This document shows positions 9,096 to 19,063 of a stretch of DNA of 64,000 nt, piece after piece. The position numbers were made by a program, and so were the translations under genes. Each line of letters opens with the position of its first letter. Positions within the stretch are counted from its first letter, which is position 1. The notes beneath the pieces are model-generated. The model was not told the origin of the DNA and searched no databases. It saw nothing but the letters and a program-made list of their open reading frames with translations. This DNA comes from Methylotenera versatilis 7 (GTDB lineage Bacteria; Pseudomonadota; Gammaproteobacteria; Burkholderiales; Methylophilaceae): assembly GCF_000799165.1 (NCBI RefSeq), contig NZ_JUGF01000002.1, forward strand, positions 124,001 to 188,000. The letters run 5' to 3'.

Positions 9096-11573
9096 TTAAT
9101 TTTGTGCCTTTAAATCAGCGCCCTCGTATCTATCATGCCAATATCGCGGCTGCACCTGCCGCCAAGTATCAATTTTTAATGGCTTACCCGCCATAAAATC
9201 CAGCAAAACGGCACCATTGTAATCTGAGCGATAAACCACTGCACCTGCGTCAACATGCCGTTTTTCAATCACATCTTTCGGATGCTTGAATCGGTTTAAA
9301 TAACCCACAGTAAATATGGCATGTTTTGCACCAACTGCTTGAATGAAAGCTAAGGTTGAGGATGTTTTGCTACCATGATGCGGCACAATCAAGACATCGC
9401 TTGCAAGCTGGCTTGGATACATTCTTAGTAACTCTGCTTCTGCTTTTTTTTCGATATCGCCTGCCAATAACAGACTACCGAATGCGCTGTTAACTCGAAT
9501 GACACAACTTCTATTATTGTCTGTTATTTCCAGATGTTGATAGCTTTCCCTGCTTGGATATAACACCTGAAAATCCACGCCATCCCACCGCCAGCGTTGA
9601 CCCGCAAAACACTTCAAGTGTTTTTTAACTCGCGAATCTGCGTCAAAATCAGCTGGTACCATATCAGTCGCCACATCAAAAGAAGTTGCTAACCAACCAA
9701 CTGGTATTTGCGTCAAAACAGAGGCTGCGCCACCGCTATGGTCCGTATCATTGTGGCTCACCACAAAACCATTTAATTTTGCTACACCCATACTGCGCAA
9801 GTAAGGCACAACAATACGGCTACCTGCATTACTTTGTGCGGAATAGCGGCTACCCGCATCATACAAAAAAGTATGATTTGCCGTTTTAATCACCACACTT
9901 AATCCCTGCCCTACATCCAACACGCTCACTTGCATTTCGCCACTATTCAGCACTACTGGTTTTACAAAAAACAAAGGTAAGAACAAGACCAGACCCAGCC
10001 AGCGCTGCGGAAAACCACGTGGTAGCAGTAACCACAATGCACCAAGCACGGCAACAAGTATCGCCCAAGCAGGTGGCGTAGATTGCTGCCAAACCGCCAT
10101 CGGCAAATTTGCCAGCCAATGCAAGCCGTGCATACAAATATCCAGCACCCAATGCGCTGCTTGCAATACAAAATCAATAGGCAACAGGCTGCCAACAATG
10201 CTTAAGGGCACGACAATTAAGCTGATAACAGGAATAGCCAGTGCATTGGCTAGCGGTGAAATAATGGAAGCCTGACCGAACATAGCGATTAACAGTGGCA
10301 ATAAACCCAAGGTAATGGCCCATTGCGTTCTCACCGCTTCCACTAACCAATGTTGCGTTTTTAATCTGCCAACACTCACATAAGCGATCAGTACCACTGC
10401 GGAAAATGACAACCAAAAACCCGGCGCAATGACTGCCCATGGATCAATCAGCACAACCACGACCAGCGCAATGGACAAGGCACGCGAAATGGCTAAATTG
10501 CGTCCTAATAATAACGCCAAGGCAAATGTCATGAGCATAAACAAGGTACGTTGCGTGGGGACGGACAGGCCAGCCAAGCATGCATACAATACCGCGATGA
10601 TTAACCCGGCAATTGTCGCCGCTTTTCGCGTGGGGAAATACATCACCAACCTTGGTACTCGCCGCCAAACAAAAGCTGTTACTGCAAAAGCCAGACCAGC
10701 CAGCATGGTGATATGCAGTCCAGAAATACTCATCAAATGATTGGTGCCTGTGCGTAAGTACACATTCCAATCGGCAGGTGAAATCTGGCTATCATCACCC
10801 ACGACCAGCGCGCGAATTACACCGGCATAGGGTTGATTGATTAAAGCATTCGAAATGCGATTGCCGACTTTTTCGCGAAAGTGCTCAACAATATAATTAG
10901 GCTTAAATACAAAGTTACTTAATTTTTTATGATTACTTTTCTGGTTAATGCTGCCAGTGGCACGCATATTTTCACTTAAAGCCCACGCCTCAAAATCGAA
11001 ACCATGCGGGTTATAAGTGGTGTGTGGGCGCTTTAGTTTCACGGTAAATTGCCAACGTTCACCTGCATGAAAATAATTATTTGCGCCAGTATTTTCTGGC
11101 GGATTACTTTCTGGGGTTGCCGTTTTATTATTGCGATAAAAATTAAGTGAAATATGCGCAGGGACTTTTAAGCTGTTAGTGGCGTCTTCAGTTAACACTT
11201 TTTCAACATCAAACTTAAATCGCTCACCACGCTCGGTCACTTCTGGCAACGAGGCAATCACGCCAATCAGCTCGATACTTTTTTGCTGCCATTCTTTGGG
11301 CAACTCATCGCTTAATCGTAAACTGGCAGAACCAGCCGCCCAATAAAAACCGAGCAAAATTGCGCAGATAAAAAGACTTAACTTTTTTAAAAACTGAGTA
11401 ATTTGTGAATTAAATAACGACTCGCGCTGAATAAGTAAGAGTTGAGTTGTGGCTATTCTAAAAGTCAAAAAAGCCATTGGTAGAATGGCTAAATAGACAT
11501 ATGTACTGGGCAATGCCGGCTGTTGTTGCAGCAACCAAGCTCCTAACACAAAGCCAATTGCAAACAGGTTCAT
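9096..11573 (-). CDS. comEC: DNA internalization / competence protein ComEC (Rec2)
   Basis: This 825-residue polytopic membrane protein forms the inner-membrane channel for single-stranded DNA uptake during transformation. N-terminal helices lead into a soluble DUF4131 region, then the ComEC competence domain with many helices (about 230-500; start of motif HLMSISGLHITMLAGLAF). A C-terminal metallo-beta-lactamase-like domain carries HNDTDHSGG at about 607-615 and VPHHGSKTSS near 731-740. Full length with intact motifs suggests a working gene. It starts 22 nt after lolD. The pilT, pilU and pilA genes elsewhere in the window supply other parts of a DNA-uptake pilus. Confidence 0.94.
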   Translation of the reverse strand: MNLFAIGFVLGAWLLQQQPALPSTYVYLAILPMAFLTFRIATTQLLLIQRESLFNSQITQFLKKLSLFICAILLGFYWAAGSASLRLSDELPKEWQQKSIELIGVIASLPEVTERGERFKFDVEKVLTEDATNSLKVPAHISLNFYRNNKTATPESNPPENTGANNYFHAGERWQFTVKLKRPHTTYNPHGFDFEAWALSENMRATGSINQKSNHKKLSNFVFKPNYIVEHFREKVGNRISNALINQPYAGVIRALVVGDDSQISPADWNVYLRTGTNHLMSISGLHITMLAGLAFAVTAFVWRRVPRLVMYFPTRKAATIAGLIIAVLYACLAGLSVPTQRTLFMLMTFALALLLGRNLAISRALSIALVVVVLIDPWAVIAPGFWLSFSAVVLIAYVSVGRLKTQHWLVEAVRTQWAITLGLLPLLIAMFGQASIISPLANALAIPVISLIVVPLSIVGSLLPIDFVLQAAHWVLDICMHGLHWLANLPMAVWQQSTPPAWAILVAVLGALWLLLPRGFPQRWLGLVLFLPLFFVKPVVLNSGEMQVSVLDVGQGLSVVIKTANHTFLYDAGSRYSAQSNAGSRIVVPYLRSMGVAKLNGFVVSHNDTDHSGGAASVLTQIPVGWLATSFDVATDMVPADFDADSRVKKHLKCFAGQRWRWDGVDFQVLYPSRESYQHLEITDNNRSCVIRVNSAFGSLLLAGDIEKKAEAELLRMYPSQLASDVLIVPHHGSKTSSTLAFIQAVGAKHAIFTVGYLNRFKHPKDVIEKRHVDAGAVVYRSDYNGAVLLDFMAGKPLKIDTWRQVQPRYWHDRYEGADLKAQN

Positions 11574-11595
11574 CGCCTTAATTAATCACTTAACA

Positions 11596-12270
11596 TCAAT
11601 CAAGCGTCTGCAGCTTACCATCCACCAAGCGGTACTGGCGTTGCATTTTTGCGGCCAAACTTAAATCGTGCGTAACCACGACCAGGCTAGTATTTTGCGC
11701 TTTATTGATTTCCAGCAACAAATCAAACACCAGATTAGCCGTCACCCTGTCCAAATTACCCGTTGGTTCATCCGCCAAGATGCAAGCAGGCTTTGTCACT
11801 AAAGCACGCGCAAGCGCGGCACGTTGACGTTCACCACCAGAAAGTTCACCTGGCATGTGTTCTAAACGATGAGTTAACCCTACTTTATCGAGAATTTCTT
11901 TTGCAGTGGCTAATGCTTCAGCGCGATGAACGCGGCGAATCAGCAAAGGCATAGCGACGTTTTCGATTGCGGTAAACTCTGGCAATAGATGATGAAACTG
12001 ATACACAAAACCCAAGCTTTGATTACGCAATTGGCCCTTTTGAGTTTCGGATAATTGACTTAAGTTTTTCCCCATCAACTCAACTGCGCCGCTAGTTGGC
12101 GCATCTAAGCCACCCAGCAAATGTAACAAGGTACTTTTGCCCGAACCCGATGTACCGACAATGGCGATTTGCTCACCTGTATGCACACTTAAATCAATGC
12201 CATTTAATACGGCAACATCTAAACCGGTATAGGTTTTAGTTAAGGCATTGCATTGAATAATATTACTCAT
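11596..12270 (-). CDS. lolD: Lipoprotein-releasing ABC transporter ATPase LolD
   Basis: The 224-residue ATPase drives release of outer-membrane lipoproteins from the inner membrane to LolA. Walker A is GTSGSGKST at 39-47, followed by the signature [15 protein letters not shown] and Walker [13 protein letters not shown]. The MacB/LolD-type [19 protein letters not shown] stretch distinguishes it from importers. It overlaps the end of lolC by 8 nt, so translation is coupled. Confidence 0.96.
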   Translation of the reverse strand: MSNIIQCNALTKTYTGLDVAVLNGIDLSVHTGEQIAIVGTSGSGKSTLLHLLGGLDAPTSGAVELMGKNLSQLSETQKGQLRNQSLGFVYQFHHLLPEFTAIENVAMPLLIRRVHRAEALATAKEILDKVGLTHRLEHMPGELSGGERQRAALARALVTKPACILADEPTGNLDRVTANLVFDLLLEINKAQNTSLVVVTHDLSLAAKMQRQYRLVDGKLQTLD

Positions 12271-13558
12271 ATCTTAACGCCTCGGCAGGGTTGATTTTAG
12301 AGGCTTTATAGCTGGGGTACAGTGTTGCCAGCAGGCTTAACACAAAAGACATCACAATAATGGTGGACACATCCGACCACTCTACTTTGGACGGCAAATC
12401 GCTGATGTAATAGACATCTTTGGCTAAAAACTGTACCTGAAACACACGCTCTATAAATGGCACAATAGTGTCAATATTCAAGGCAATCAGCACGCCTGAC
12501 GCTGCACCCAGTACAGTACCAATCATCCCAATTAGTGCGCCTTGCACAATAAAAATCCGCATGATGCTGCCAGGACTGGCGCCAAAAGTACGCATGATGG
12601 CAACATCGGCGCGCTTATCCGTCACCGCCATCACCAAAGTAGACACGATATTAAAGGCCGCAACCGCCACAATTAAAGTCAGAATAATAAACATCACGCG
12701 TTTTTCTAATTGCACTGCTTTAAAGAAATTGGCATGCTGCTGCGTCCAATCGGTCACAAAATAGCTGCTGGCGCCGTCTTTGCTTAAATCTTGAGTCAGC
12801 TGGTAAGACATCGCAGGCGCATCGAATAAATCATCCAGCTTTAAGCGCAAGCCCGATACATTGTTGCCCATGCGATACAGCTTTGATGCATCGTCGATAT
12901 GAATCAAGGCTAAACCGGCATCGTACTCATACATCCCAATCTGGAACAATCCGACTACCCTAAACTGCTTGATGCGTGGCACAACACCAGTCGGCGTAAA
13001 TTGCCCTTGCGGTGCCATTAACACCACTTTTTCGCCGACACCTACGCCTAATAACTGTGCTAAATCGGTACCTAATACAATATTGAATTCGCCCGCGCGC
13101 AAATCATCCAGACTGCCCACTTTCATGTGGCGACCTAAATCCGCCACACCATCTTCCAGCTTAGGCAATACGCCACGCACAATGGCGCCCTGCACGCCTT
13201 GACCGTAACTCAGCATGCCCTGTGCCATCACATAAGGCGCACTGGCTTTTACTTTTGGGTTAGCTTTCACTTGGCTTGCCAATGCGGGCCAATCGCTTAA
13301 CTGATTATTAGCGCCAGTAATTTCCAAATGTGAAGCCACACCTAAAATGCGGTTGCGTAGCTCTGCCTGAAAACCGTTCATCACCGACAGCACGACGATT
13401 AGCGCAGCGACACCCAGCGCAATGCCGACCATACTAGTCAATGAAATAAACGAAATAAAATGATTTTTGCGCTTGGCTTTGGTGTAGCGCAGACCAACAA
13501 ACAGTTCAAATGGTAATTTTGATTCGATCGTTGATAACACGGTTGAGATGAGTGACAT
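12263..13558 (-). CDS. lolC: Lipoprotein-releasing system transmembrane protein LolC/LolE
   Basis: This 431-residue membrane partner of LolD has an N-terminal helix (about 40-63), a large periplasmic MacB-like domain, and three C-terminal helices within a FtsX domain. The motif [20 protein letters not shown] is the LolC/E signature. Only one membrane subunit is encoded, so the transporter may be a LolF-type homodimer rather than LolC plus LolE. It is the first gene of the lolC-lolD-comEC run. Confidence 0.94.
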   Translation of the reverse strand: MSLISTVLSTIESKLPFELFVGLRYTKAKRKNHFISFISLTSMVGIALGVAALIVVLSVMNGFQAELRNRILGVASHLEITGANNQLSDWPALASQVKANPKVKASAPYVMAQGMLSYGQGVQGAIVRGVLPKLEDGVADLGRHMKVGSLDDLRAGEFNIVLGTDLAQLLGVGVGEKVVLMAPQGQFTPTGVVPRIKQFRVVGLFQIGMYEYDAGLALIHIDDASKLYRMGNNVSGLRLKLDDLFDAPAMSYQLTQDLSKDGASSYFVTDWTQQHANFFKAVQLEKRVMFIILTLIVAVAAFNIVSTLVMAVTDKRADVAIMRTFGASPGSIMRIFIVQGALIGMIGTVLGAASGVLIALNIDTIVPFIERVFQVQFLAKDVYYISDLPSKVEWSDVSTIIVMSFVLSLLATLYPSYKASKINPAEALRYE

Positions 13559-13708
13559 AGGCTGAATCTTAGCAGTTAATGCAATTAAGATTGCAATTTT
13601 AGCCGGCTATTTTTAACAGCCTGATTGGATTTAGATTAAAAAATCTAAGCTAGAATTTAATAAAGCCAGAAAAAATTAGCTTAACTTAATAATATTAAGC
13701 AGAGTGAC

Positions 13709-15385
13709 TTAAATAGTGATTGCTACACTCACCCAGTCGCGCTGTTTTCGCTCTAACACGCCTGCTTGTACAAGTTTATCTTCACCATCTATATGAATCA
13801 AATACTGGCTGCCGCGCTTATATTCGCTTCTAGGCAGGATTAATGACGCATGCGGTTTATTTATCGGAGTATGTTCTTTTGCAACCCATATGCCAGAAAA
13901 TACGTTTAGCTGACTAAAATTCACTGGGCGATTGTCGTCGCTATCATCGACAAAATAACCGCTGCATGTCTCATGCTCATGATTCATATCAACAAGCGCC
14001 ACTTTCATACAGGCAGATTGCACACCCAACACCTCAAGCCCGGCTCTGAATGTACCATTTACTTGCTTACGCACACTTCTGATTTCGGCGATGACCAATG
14101 TATTCTTATCATCAACCGTGGTGTAACCCACTAGCGTACCTGGCTCGACCCATTGATTAAATTCCTTGCCTAAATCCACCGCAAACCCACCATTGCTTTC
14201 ATCCACCATCCACCAATTTTCGCTACCCAAATAATGCATGTGTGTATGAGTATTCACGCGTGGCGAGATATTATTTCTGCGTTGCTGTGCCAACTTAAAG
14301 TCCAGCTCATCACTACTTGCGATTGTGCTGGCACTAATGGCTCTTAAGCGCGTACAAATATCCTCTAAACCATGACTAACATTTAATAACTTGCTACCTT
14401 TATGTCGCGCTTCTTTTCTGCGTTGTCGCTCAAAACCCTCTACACACCATTCTGCACGTAATTTTTTAAACAGCTTAAGCACCACGGATGGTGGCGCGAC
14501 TTTATCCAAACCAAATTCCGTCAGTGTTTTTTTTGTATCTACCGCACACAAATACGCTTCAATTTTATCCACAAGACGTGTCGTTTTCCAAAAGCGATAT
14601 TCCGCATACTTTTCTACTGTGCGGATTCTTTCTGGCCCTTTATCACCCTCTAATGGGATAAAAAACTGCACCTTATCCTGACGGTATTTATTCAAAATCA
14701 ATGGATTAGATGCCCAAATCTTTAACACTTGCTCTGTTAACTGAATTTGCAGGCGACTATAGTTACCTTTCTGCAAGGTATCCATCATAAAACCCTGTTT
14801 TAGAATGGCCGCAATGCTGGTTTCTTTTCGATGGAAGCTATACAGAAATAAATTCCTGTTCATCATCGCCAAATTTTCAGCAAGTCTGATGACATTATGA
14901 ACAGTCGACCATGTGCCGGTTGGCGCAGGCTGATCATCAAAATAGCGCCATTTAGCCATTGAAAAAGCCGCATTTAATAATCGGCATAAAATCAAATTAA
15001 TTTTTTCTTCAGCCAAAACAACCTTACCTTGGCTTTGATAGCACGCTAAAAATTGTGTATACGCCACATATAATTGCCTGTAATACAAATAGGCTGCGTT
15101 ATAAATGCTGGCTTCTAATTTCTTATTTATTTTCAATATAGTCAAATACTTATGCGTTTCTTTCTTGGCATAGCGATAAGTATTTTTATCAATCTGCAAC
15201 ACTAATTCAATCTGATATTCGGCGTCATAGATCGATTCGAATTCAATTTTCGCCAATTGCTGCCTAGTTTCAATCAACACATCCAGCTCTGCCATTGCAG
15301 GCAAAGTATTTAACCAGCCAAGTTCTTTCTGCATATCCTGCTGCTGAAAAATCGACTGAATTTTGTGCATCACCATTGACAACAT
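13709..15385 (-). CDS. Large cytoplasmic protein of unknown function with a PilZ-like C-terminal region
   Basis: The protein has 558 residues, no signal peptide and no membrane helix. Residues 1-360 are mostly helical and unrecognised, with many Tyr, Lys and Gln and a basic segment RQRRKEARHKG (320-330). From about 370 there is a PilZ-like arrangement: arginines in RRNNISPR (369-376), then beta-rich sequence with D395-E-S-N-G-G400 matching the D/NxSxxG half of the cyclic-di-GMP motif. The RxxxR half is not exact, so ligand binding is uncertain. It is transcribed alone, 150 nt from lolC and divergently from ribE. It starts at ATG 15385, with in-frame ATGs at codons 4 and 6. Confidence 0.75.
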   Translation of the reverse strand: MLSMVMHKIQSIFQQQDMQKELGWLNTLPAMAELDVLIETRQQLAKIEFESIYDAEYQIELVLQIDKNTYRYAKKETHKYLTILKINKKLEASIYNAAYLYYRQLYVAYTQFLACYQSQGKVVLAEEKINLILCRLLNAAFSMAKWRYFDDQPAPTGTWSTVHNVIRLAENLAMMNRNLFLYSFHRKETSIAAILKQGFMMDTLQKGNYSRLQIQLTEQVLKIWASNPLILNKYRQDKVQFFIPLEGDKGPERIRTVEKYAEYRFWKTTRLVDKIEAYLCAVDTKKTLTEFGLDKVAPPSVVLKLFKKLRAEWCVEGFERQRRKEARHKGSKLLNVSHGLEDICTRLRAISASTIASSDELDFKLAQQRRNNISPRVNTHTHMHYLGSENWWMVDESNGGFAVDLGKEFNQWVEPGTLVGYTTVDDKNTLVIAEIRSVRKQVNGTFRAGLEVLGVQSACMKVALVDMNHEHETCSGYFVDDSDDNRPVNFSQLNVFSGIWVAKEHTPINKPHASLILPRSEYKRGSQYLIHIDGEDKLVQAGVLERKQRDWVSVAITI

Positions 15386-15545
15386 TTTGCAAACCTTACT
15401 GAGTGTAAAATTACTTAATTGCTTATCTGCAAAATGTGTACCAATTATTTAATGCCGATTTAATGCACGAAATCGCATTAAACAATACCGCTAAAACCAA
15501 TAATTCTAGTTAGCGCTTATTAAGCTGAACTGTTAAAATAAAGCC

Positions 15546-16172
15546 ATGTTTACAGGAATTATTCAAGCAGTCGGGCAGATTGAATCGGCCAGCAAAATGG
15601 GCGATGACATTCAGTTGGTTATCCACGCAGCCGCTTTAGGTTTAGAAGATGTGGACTTAGGCGACAGCATCGCCGTTAATGGTGTGTGTTTAACGGCCAC
15701 TCAGCGCTCCAAAACCCATTTTCACGCACATGTTTCGACAGAAACGCTTAATGTCACTGTCGGCCTGGATCAGCCGCAAGCCGTCAATTTAGAAAAGGCC
15801 TTGCGTTTAAACGATCGTTTAGGTGGGCATTTGGTCAGCGGTCATGTAGATGGCGTGGGCAGCGTTGTGGCTTTTACCGATTTAGGTGATTGCTGGACAT
15901 TGACGATTGAAGCGCCGCGCGCACTATCCAAATACATCGCAAAAAAAGGCTCAATTTGTGTGAATGGCGTGAGCCTAACCGTAAATAGCATCGAAAAAGA
16001 TACGTTTAGCATGAATATCATCCCGCACACTTTACAAAATACTACTTCCCACCAGCTTAAAGTTGGTAGCCGCGTTAATTTAGAAATTGACCAAATTGCG
16101 CGCTATGTTGAGCGCATGACAGAGTGGGCGCAAGAAAATAATGAACAAAAGAATAATGAAAAAGCCAAATAA
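15546..16172 (+). CDS. ribE: Riboflavin synthase
   Basis: The 208-residue enzyme dismutates two 6,7-dimethyl-8-ribityllumazine molecules to riboflavin. Two lumazine-binding repeats are visible: [14 protein letters not shown] from residue 1 and [15 protein letters not shown] near 97. VNGVCLTA and its repeat partner VNGVSLTV confirm the internal duplication. Its stop overlaps the start of the next gene in TAATG, so translation is coupled. No FMN riboswitch is visible upstream. Confidence 0.95.
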   Translation: MFTGIIQAVGQIESASKMGDDIQLVIHAAALGLEDVDLGDSIAVNGVCLTATQRSKTHFHAHVSTETLNVTVGLDQPQAVNLEKALRLNDRLGGHLVSGHVDGVGSVVAFTDLGDCWTLTIEAPRALSKYIAKKGSICVNGVSLTVNSIEKDTFSMNIIPHTLQNTTSHQLKVGSRVNLEIDQIARYVERMTEWAQENNEQKNNEKAK

Positions 16173-17272
16173 TGCCACTAGAATCTATTAGCCCTGTCAC
16201 TGACATTATTGCCGACATTAAAGCCGGAAAAATCGTTATTTTGGTCGACGATGAGAACCGTGAAAATGAAGGCGACTTTGTCATCGCGGCAGAATTTGCT
16301 ACTGCCGCACATATTAACTTTATGGCGAAATATGGCCGTGGACTTATCTGCCTAACCTTAACAGAAGCGCGTTGCAGACAATTGAATCTGCCGCCAATGG
16401 TGCAAAAAAATGGCACGCGTTTAGGCACCAACTTTACCGTTTCAATTGAAGCTGCGACTGGCGTGACCACTGGCATTTCCGCCAAAGACCGCGCCACAAC
16501 CGTTGAGGCCGCCGTCGCCAAAGATGCGAATCCCAAAAGTATTATTAGCCCAGGACATATTTTTCCATTAACAGCTTTAGATGGCGGTGTACTGGTGCGC
16601 GCAGGACATACCGAAGCAGGCTGTGATTTAGCATCATTGGCTGGCGTAGAGCCAGCATCGGTTATTTGCGAGATATTAAAAGAAGATGGCGAAATGGCTC
16701 GCTTGCCCGATTTGGTTGAAATCGCGCGCGAACATGGTTTAAAAATTGGTTCGATTGCGGATTTAATTCACTACAGAAGTGAGAATGAGAAACTCATTGA
16801 GCGCGCGGCAGAGCGTATCGTCAGTACGCCTTATGGCCCAATGCGCTTGATTGCCTATTCTGACAAGATTGCCAATGAAACACACTTGGCATTAGTAAAA
16901 GGCGACCCCTCTGCCGAAAAAGAAACTTTGGTGCGTGTGCATGAACCACTATCGGTTTTTGATTTGCTGGATAGCAGCAGCTGTACCCACAGCTGGAATA
17001 TGCTGCAAGCGATGCAAGCCGTTTCCAAATCGGAATGCGGTGTGATTGTCTTATTGCAACATCGTGAAGGCGCGGCCGATTTGGTGGCACGAATTAATCA
17101 CGCGGACGAACCCGCGCGCTATAACCAAGAACTACGCACTTATGGCATCGGCTCACAGATTCTGCTGGATTTGGGTGTGCGAAAAATGCGCTTAATGGCG
17201 ACTCCACGCAAAATGCCAAGCATGATGGGGTTCGGATTAGAGATTACAGGATACTTAGAATCTGAGTCTTAA
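16172..17272 (+). CDS. ribB: 3,4-dihydroxy-2-butanone-4-phosphate synthase fused to a degenerate GTP cyclohydrolase II domain (RibBX type)
   Basis: There are 366 residues. The N-terminal half (1-205) is an intact DHBP synthase, with [11 protein letters not shown] at 26-36 and [10 protein letters not shown] near 143-152. The C-terminal half has the GTP cyclohydrolase II fold but has lost the zinc site: the RVHSEC motif reads RVHEPL (255-260) and CDCG reads CTHS (271-274). The RQEGRGIG-like substrate loop reads HREGAADL. Such RibB-RibX hybrids without cyclohydrolase activity are described in Proteobacteria, so a separate ribA must exist elsewhere. The usual ribH and nusB do not follow. Confidence 0.93.
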   Translation: MPLESISPVTDIIADIKAGKIVILVDDENRENEGDFVIAAEFATAAHINFMAKYGRGLICLTLTEARCRQLNLPPMVQKNGTRLGTNFTVSIEAATGVTTGISAKDRATTVEAAVAKDANPKSIISPGHIFPLTALDGGVLVRAGHTEAGCDLASLAGVEPASVICEILKEDGEMARLPDLVEIAREHGLKIGSIADLIHYRSENEKLIERAAERIVSTPYGPMRLIAYSDKIANETHLALVKGDPSAEKETLVRVHEPLSVFDLLDSSSCTHSWNMLQAMQAVSKSECGVIVLLQHREGAADLVARINHADEPARYNQELRTYGIGSQILLDLGVRKMRLMATPRKMPSMMGFGLEITGYLESES

Positions 17273-17361
17273 CAGGCTGAAAAACATTAATATTTGTTAC
17301 CGGCAATCGGCCCCTTAAGGTATTGATTATTTTAAAATAATTCGTGTTAAAATTATAACCA

Positions 17362-17937
17362 TTGGAAAATATTAATCTTACAGGTCAGTTTCTCATCGCG
17401 ATGCCCGCGATGTTAGACCCGCGTTTTTCTAAAACCATCACGTATATATGTACGCATAATCAGGATGGCGCAATGGGCGTGATAGTCAATCGCGCAACAG
17501 ATATTACGCTTACCGACCTGTTCGAACAGATCAAACTCGACTCCAGCTCAACCGCTTTGCTTGAAAAAACTGTGCACTATGGCGGCCCTGTGCAAACAGA
17601 CCGCGGCTTTATTCTGCACACACCGCAAATCGAATACAACTCAACTATCTTGGTCGGCAACACGATTGCGCTCACTACTTCTAAAGACATTTTAGAAGCC
17701 GCTGCAGAAAACAATGGTCCGGAAAAGATGCTAGTTGCTTTAGGTTACGCTGGCTGGACACCCGGACAATTGGAAGAAGAAATGCTCAATAACTCCTGGT
17801 TAAGTTTAGATACAAACAATCTGCATGATATTCACGCTCTTATTTTCGACGCGCCAAACCTTGAAAGATTTGACCTCGCCATGCAGTTAATGGGACTTAA
17901 TTGGGCTAATTTATCGGATGTGGCAGGACATGCGTAA
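17362..17937 (+). CDS. yqgE: YqgE/AlgH family protein
   Basis: The 191-residue cytoplasmic protein belongs to the YqgE/AlgH (DUF179) family of unresolved biochemical function. It has the diagnostic N-terminus NLTGQFLIAMPAMLD and the motifs HNQDGAMGVIVNR, VHYGGPVQ and GYAGWTPGQLEEE. The start is TTG at 17362, and the family N-terminus begins right after it. The yqgE-ruvX-pyrR-pyrB order is the usual one in proteobacteria and suggests a shared transcript. Confidence 0.93.
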   Translation: MENINLTGQFLIAMPAMLDPRFSKTITYICTHNQDGAMGVIVNRATDITLTDLFEQIKLDSSSTALLEKTVHYGGPVQTDRGFILHTPQIEYNSTILVGNTIALTTSKDILEAAAENNGPEKMLVALGYAGWTPGQLEEEMLNNSWLSLDTNNLHDIHALIFDAPNLERFDLAMQLMGLNWANLSDVAGHA

Positions 17938-17967
17938 ATTGAGCATGAATAAGTTTGGGCAGCTTAA

Positions 17968-18462
17968 ATGACACAAAATCCTCAATCTAAAAACAGTTTA
18001 AATCAAAGCCATTTACCCATTCTAGAGCGCAAATATCCTGATATTTCAGGCACGGTATTAGCCTTTGATTTTGGTGAAAAACGCATTGGTGTTGCCGTAG
18101 GCGAAACTCTATTAAAAGTAGCCCATCCTTTAACGACGATTGAATCTGAAACTAACGATGCTCGTTTTAATTGCATTGCCAATCTTATTCAAGAATGGCG
18201 GCCTAGCCTGCTAATCGTTGGCTTACCTACGCATATGGATGGTAGCGAGCACTTAATGACCAGTCTGGCCAAGAAGTTTGCACAGCGGCTGGAAGGCCGC
18301 TTTAATTTGCCGGTGATGATGATTGATGAGCGATTGAGTTCAGCCGATGCAGCGCAAAACCTGAATGCAGCCGGCATTAAAGGCATTAAGCAAAAAGCGT
18401 TAATCGATGCCGTCGCAGCACAAACCATATTACAATCGCATTTTGACGGACTTTCGAATTGA
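17968..18462 (+). CDS. ruvX: Putative pre-16S rRNA nuclease RuvX/YqgF
   Basis: This 164-residue RNase H-fold nuclease processes the 5' end of 16S rRNA precursor. The first beta-strand Asp is in LAFDFGEKRIGVAVG near 34-48. IVGLPTHMDGS and IDERLSSADA carry the remaining catalytic acids. About 28 extra N-terminal residues (Asn, Gln and Ser rich) precede the domain compared with the 138-residue E. coli protein. The gene lies 30 nt after yqgE. Confidence 0.93.
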   Translation: MTQNPQSKNSLNQSHLPILERKYPDISGTVLAFDFGEKRIGVAVGETLLKVAHPLTTIESETNDARFNCIANLIQEWRPSLLIVGLPTHMDGSEHLMTSLAKKFAQRLEGRFNLPVMMIDERLSSADAAQNLNAAGIKGIKQKALIDAVAAQTILQSHFDGLSN

Positions 18463-18517
18463 CAGGGTTTTGAATAGTCAGGCCAGAAATTGACAAACAT
18501 TGAATACAACTTTACCT

Positions 18518-19063
18518 ATGCAACTACCTAATCCAGAAACACTATTAAGTGATATTACCGCCAAGATTCAGGCGCAATTAAACCTTGCGACCAATATTGA
18601 ACATTGCGCCTTTGTAGGTATTCACAGCGGCGGTGTGTGGTTAATGCAACGCATATTGAATACTTTAAAGCTAGATACTCCCTATGGAACATTAGATGCC
18701 GCACTGTATCGTGACGACTATGCGCAACGCGGACTTAAAGCAGAATCAAAACCCTCTAACATTCCTTTTAATGTGCAAGATAAACACATTATTCTAATAG
18801 ATGATATTTTCTACACAGGCCGCACCACGCGCGCTGCTATGAATGAGTTATTTGATTATGGCAGACCAGCCAGCATCACATTGGCGGTCTTAATTAACCG
18901 TGGTGGTGCAGAGTTGCCGATATCACCCAATATTGTAGGGGCGGAAATTTTGCTCAATCACAACCAAAGTTTACAGTTATCACAAGACACCAAAGGCAAA
19001 TTGCATCTTAGTTTAAAAGAGTCTGCCACTGAATATATTCGTTTAGAGCCTAATAATGATTAA
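18518..19063 (+). CDS. pyrR: PyrR bifunctional protein / uracil phosphoribosyltransferase homologue
   Basis: The 181-residue protein has a type I phosphoribosyltransferase fold, with the PRPP loop [15 protein letters not shown] near 93-107. In Bacillus PyrR is an mRNA-binding attenuator. In Gram-negatives the pyrR-pyrB linkage is common but regulation is less clear, and I see no PyrR-type anti-antiterminator loop here. I start at ATG 18518 (MQLPNPE). An in-frame TTG at 18500 would add six residues. It overlaps pyrB by 8 nt. Confidence 0.9.
   Translation: MQLPNPETLLSDITAKIQAQLNLATNIEHCAFVGIHSGGVWLMQRILNTLKLDTPYGTLDAALYRDDYAQRGLKAESKPSNIPFNVQDKHIILIDDIFYTGRTTRAAMNELFDYGRPASITLAVLINRGGAELPISPNIVGAEILLNHNQSLQLSQDTKGKLHLSLKESATEYIRLEPNND

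Noticed and set aside
10429-10770. Several overlapping frames on both strands inside comEC
   Set aside because: All lie within the competence membrane domain of an intact comEC. They are composition artefacts.
13629-13699. Small AT-rich inverted repeats between the PilZ-like gene and lolC
   Set aside because: Stems of 6 bp in very AT-rich sequence occur often by chance and no T-run is correctly placed.
15386-15545. FMN riboswitch before ribE
   Set aside because: I looked for the conserved AGGGGCAGGGTGAAATTCC-type core and it is not there.
16075-16536. Open frame of about 153 codons on the minus strand across the ribE-ribB junction
   Set aside because: It overlaps two well-supported enzymes and is low in complexity (Ala, Ser, Val). 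It is a shadow frame.
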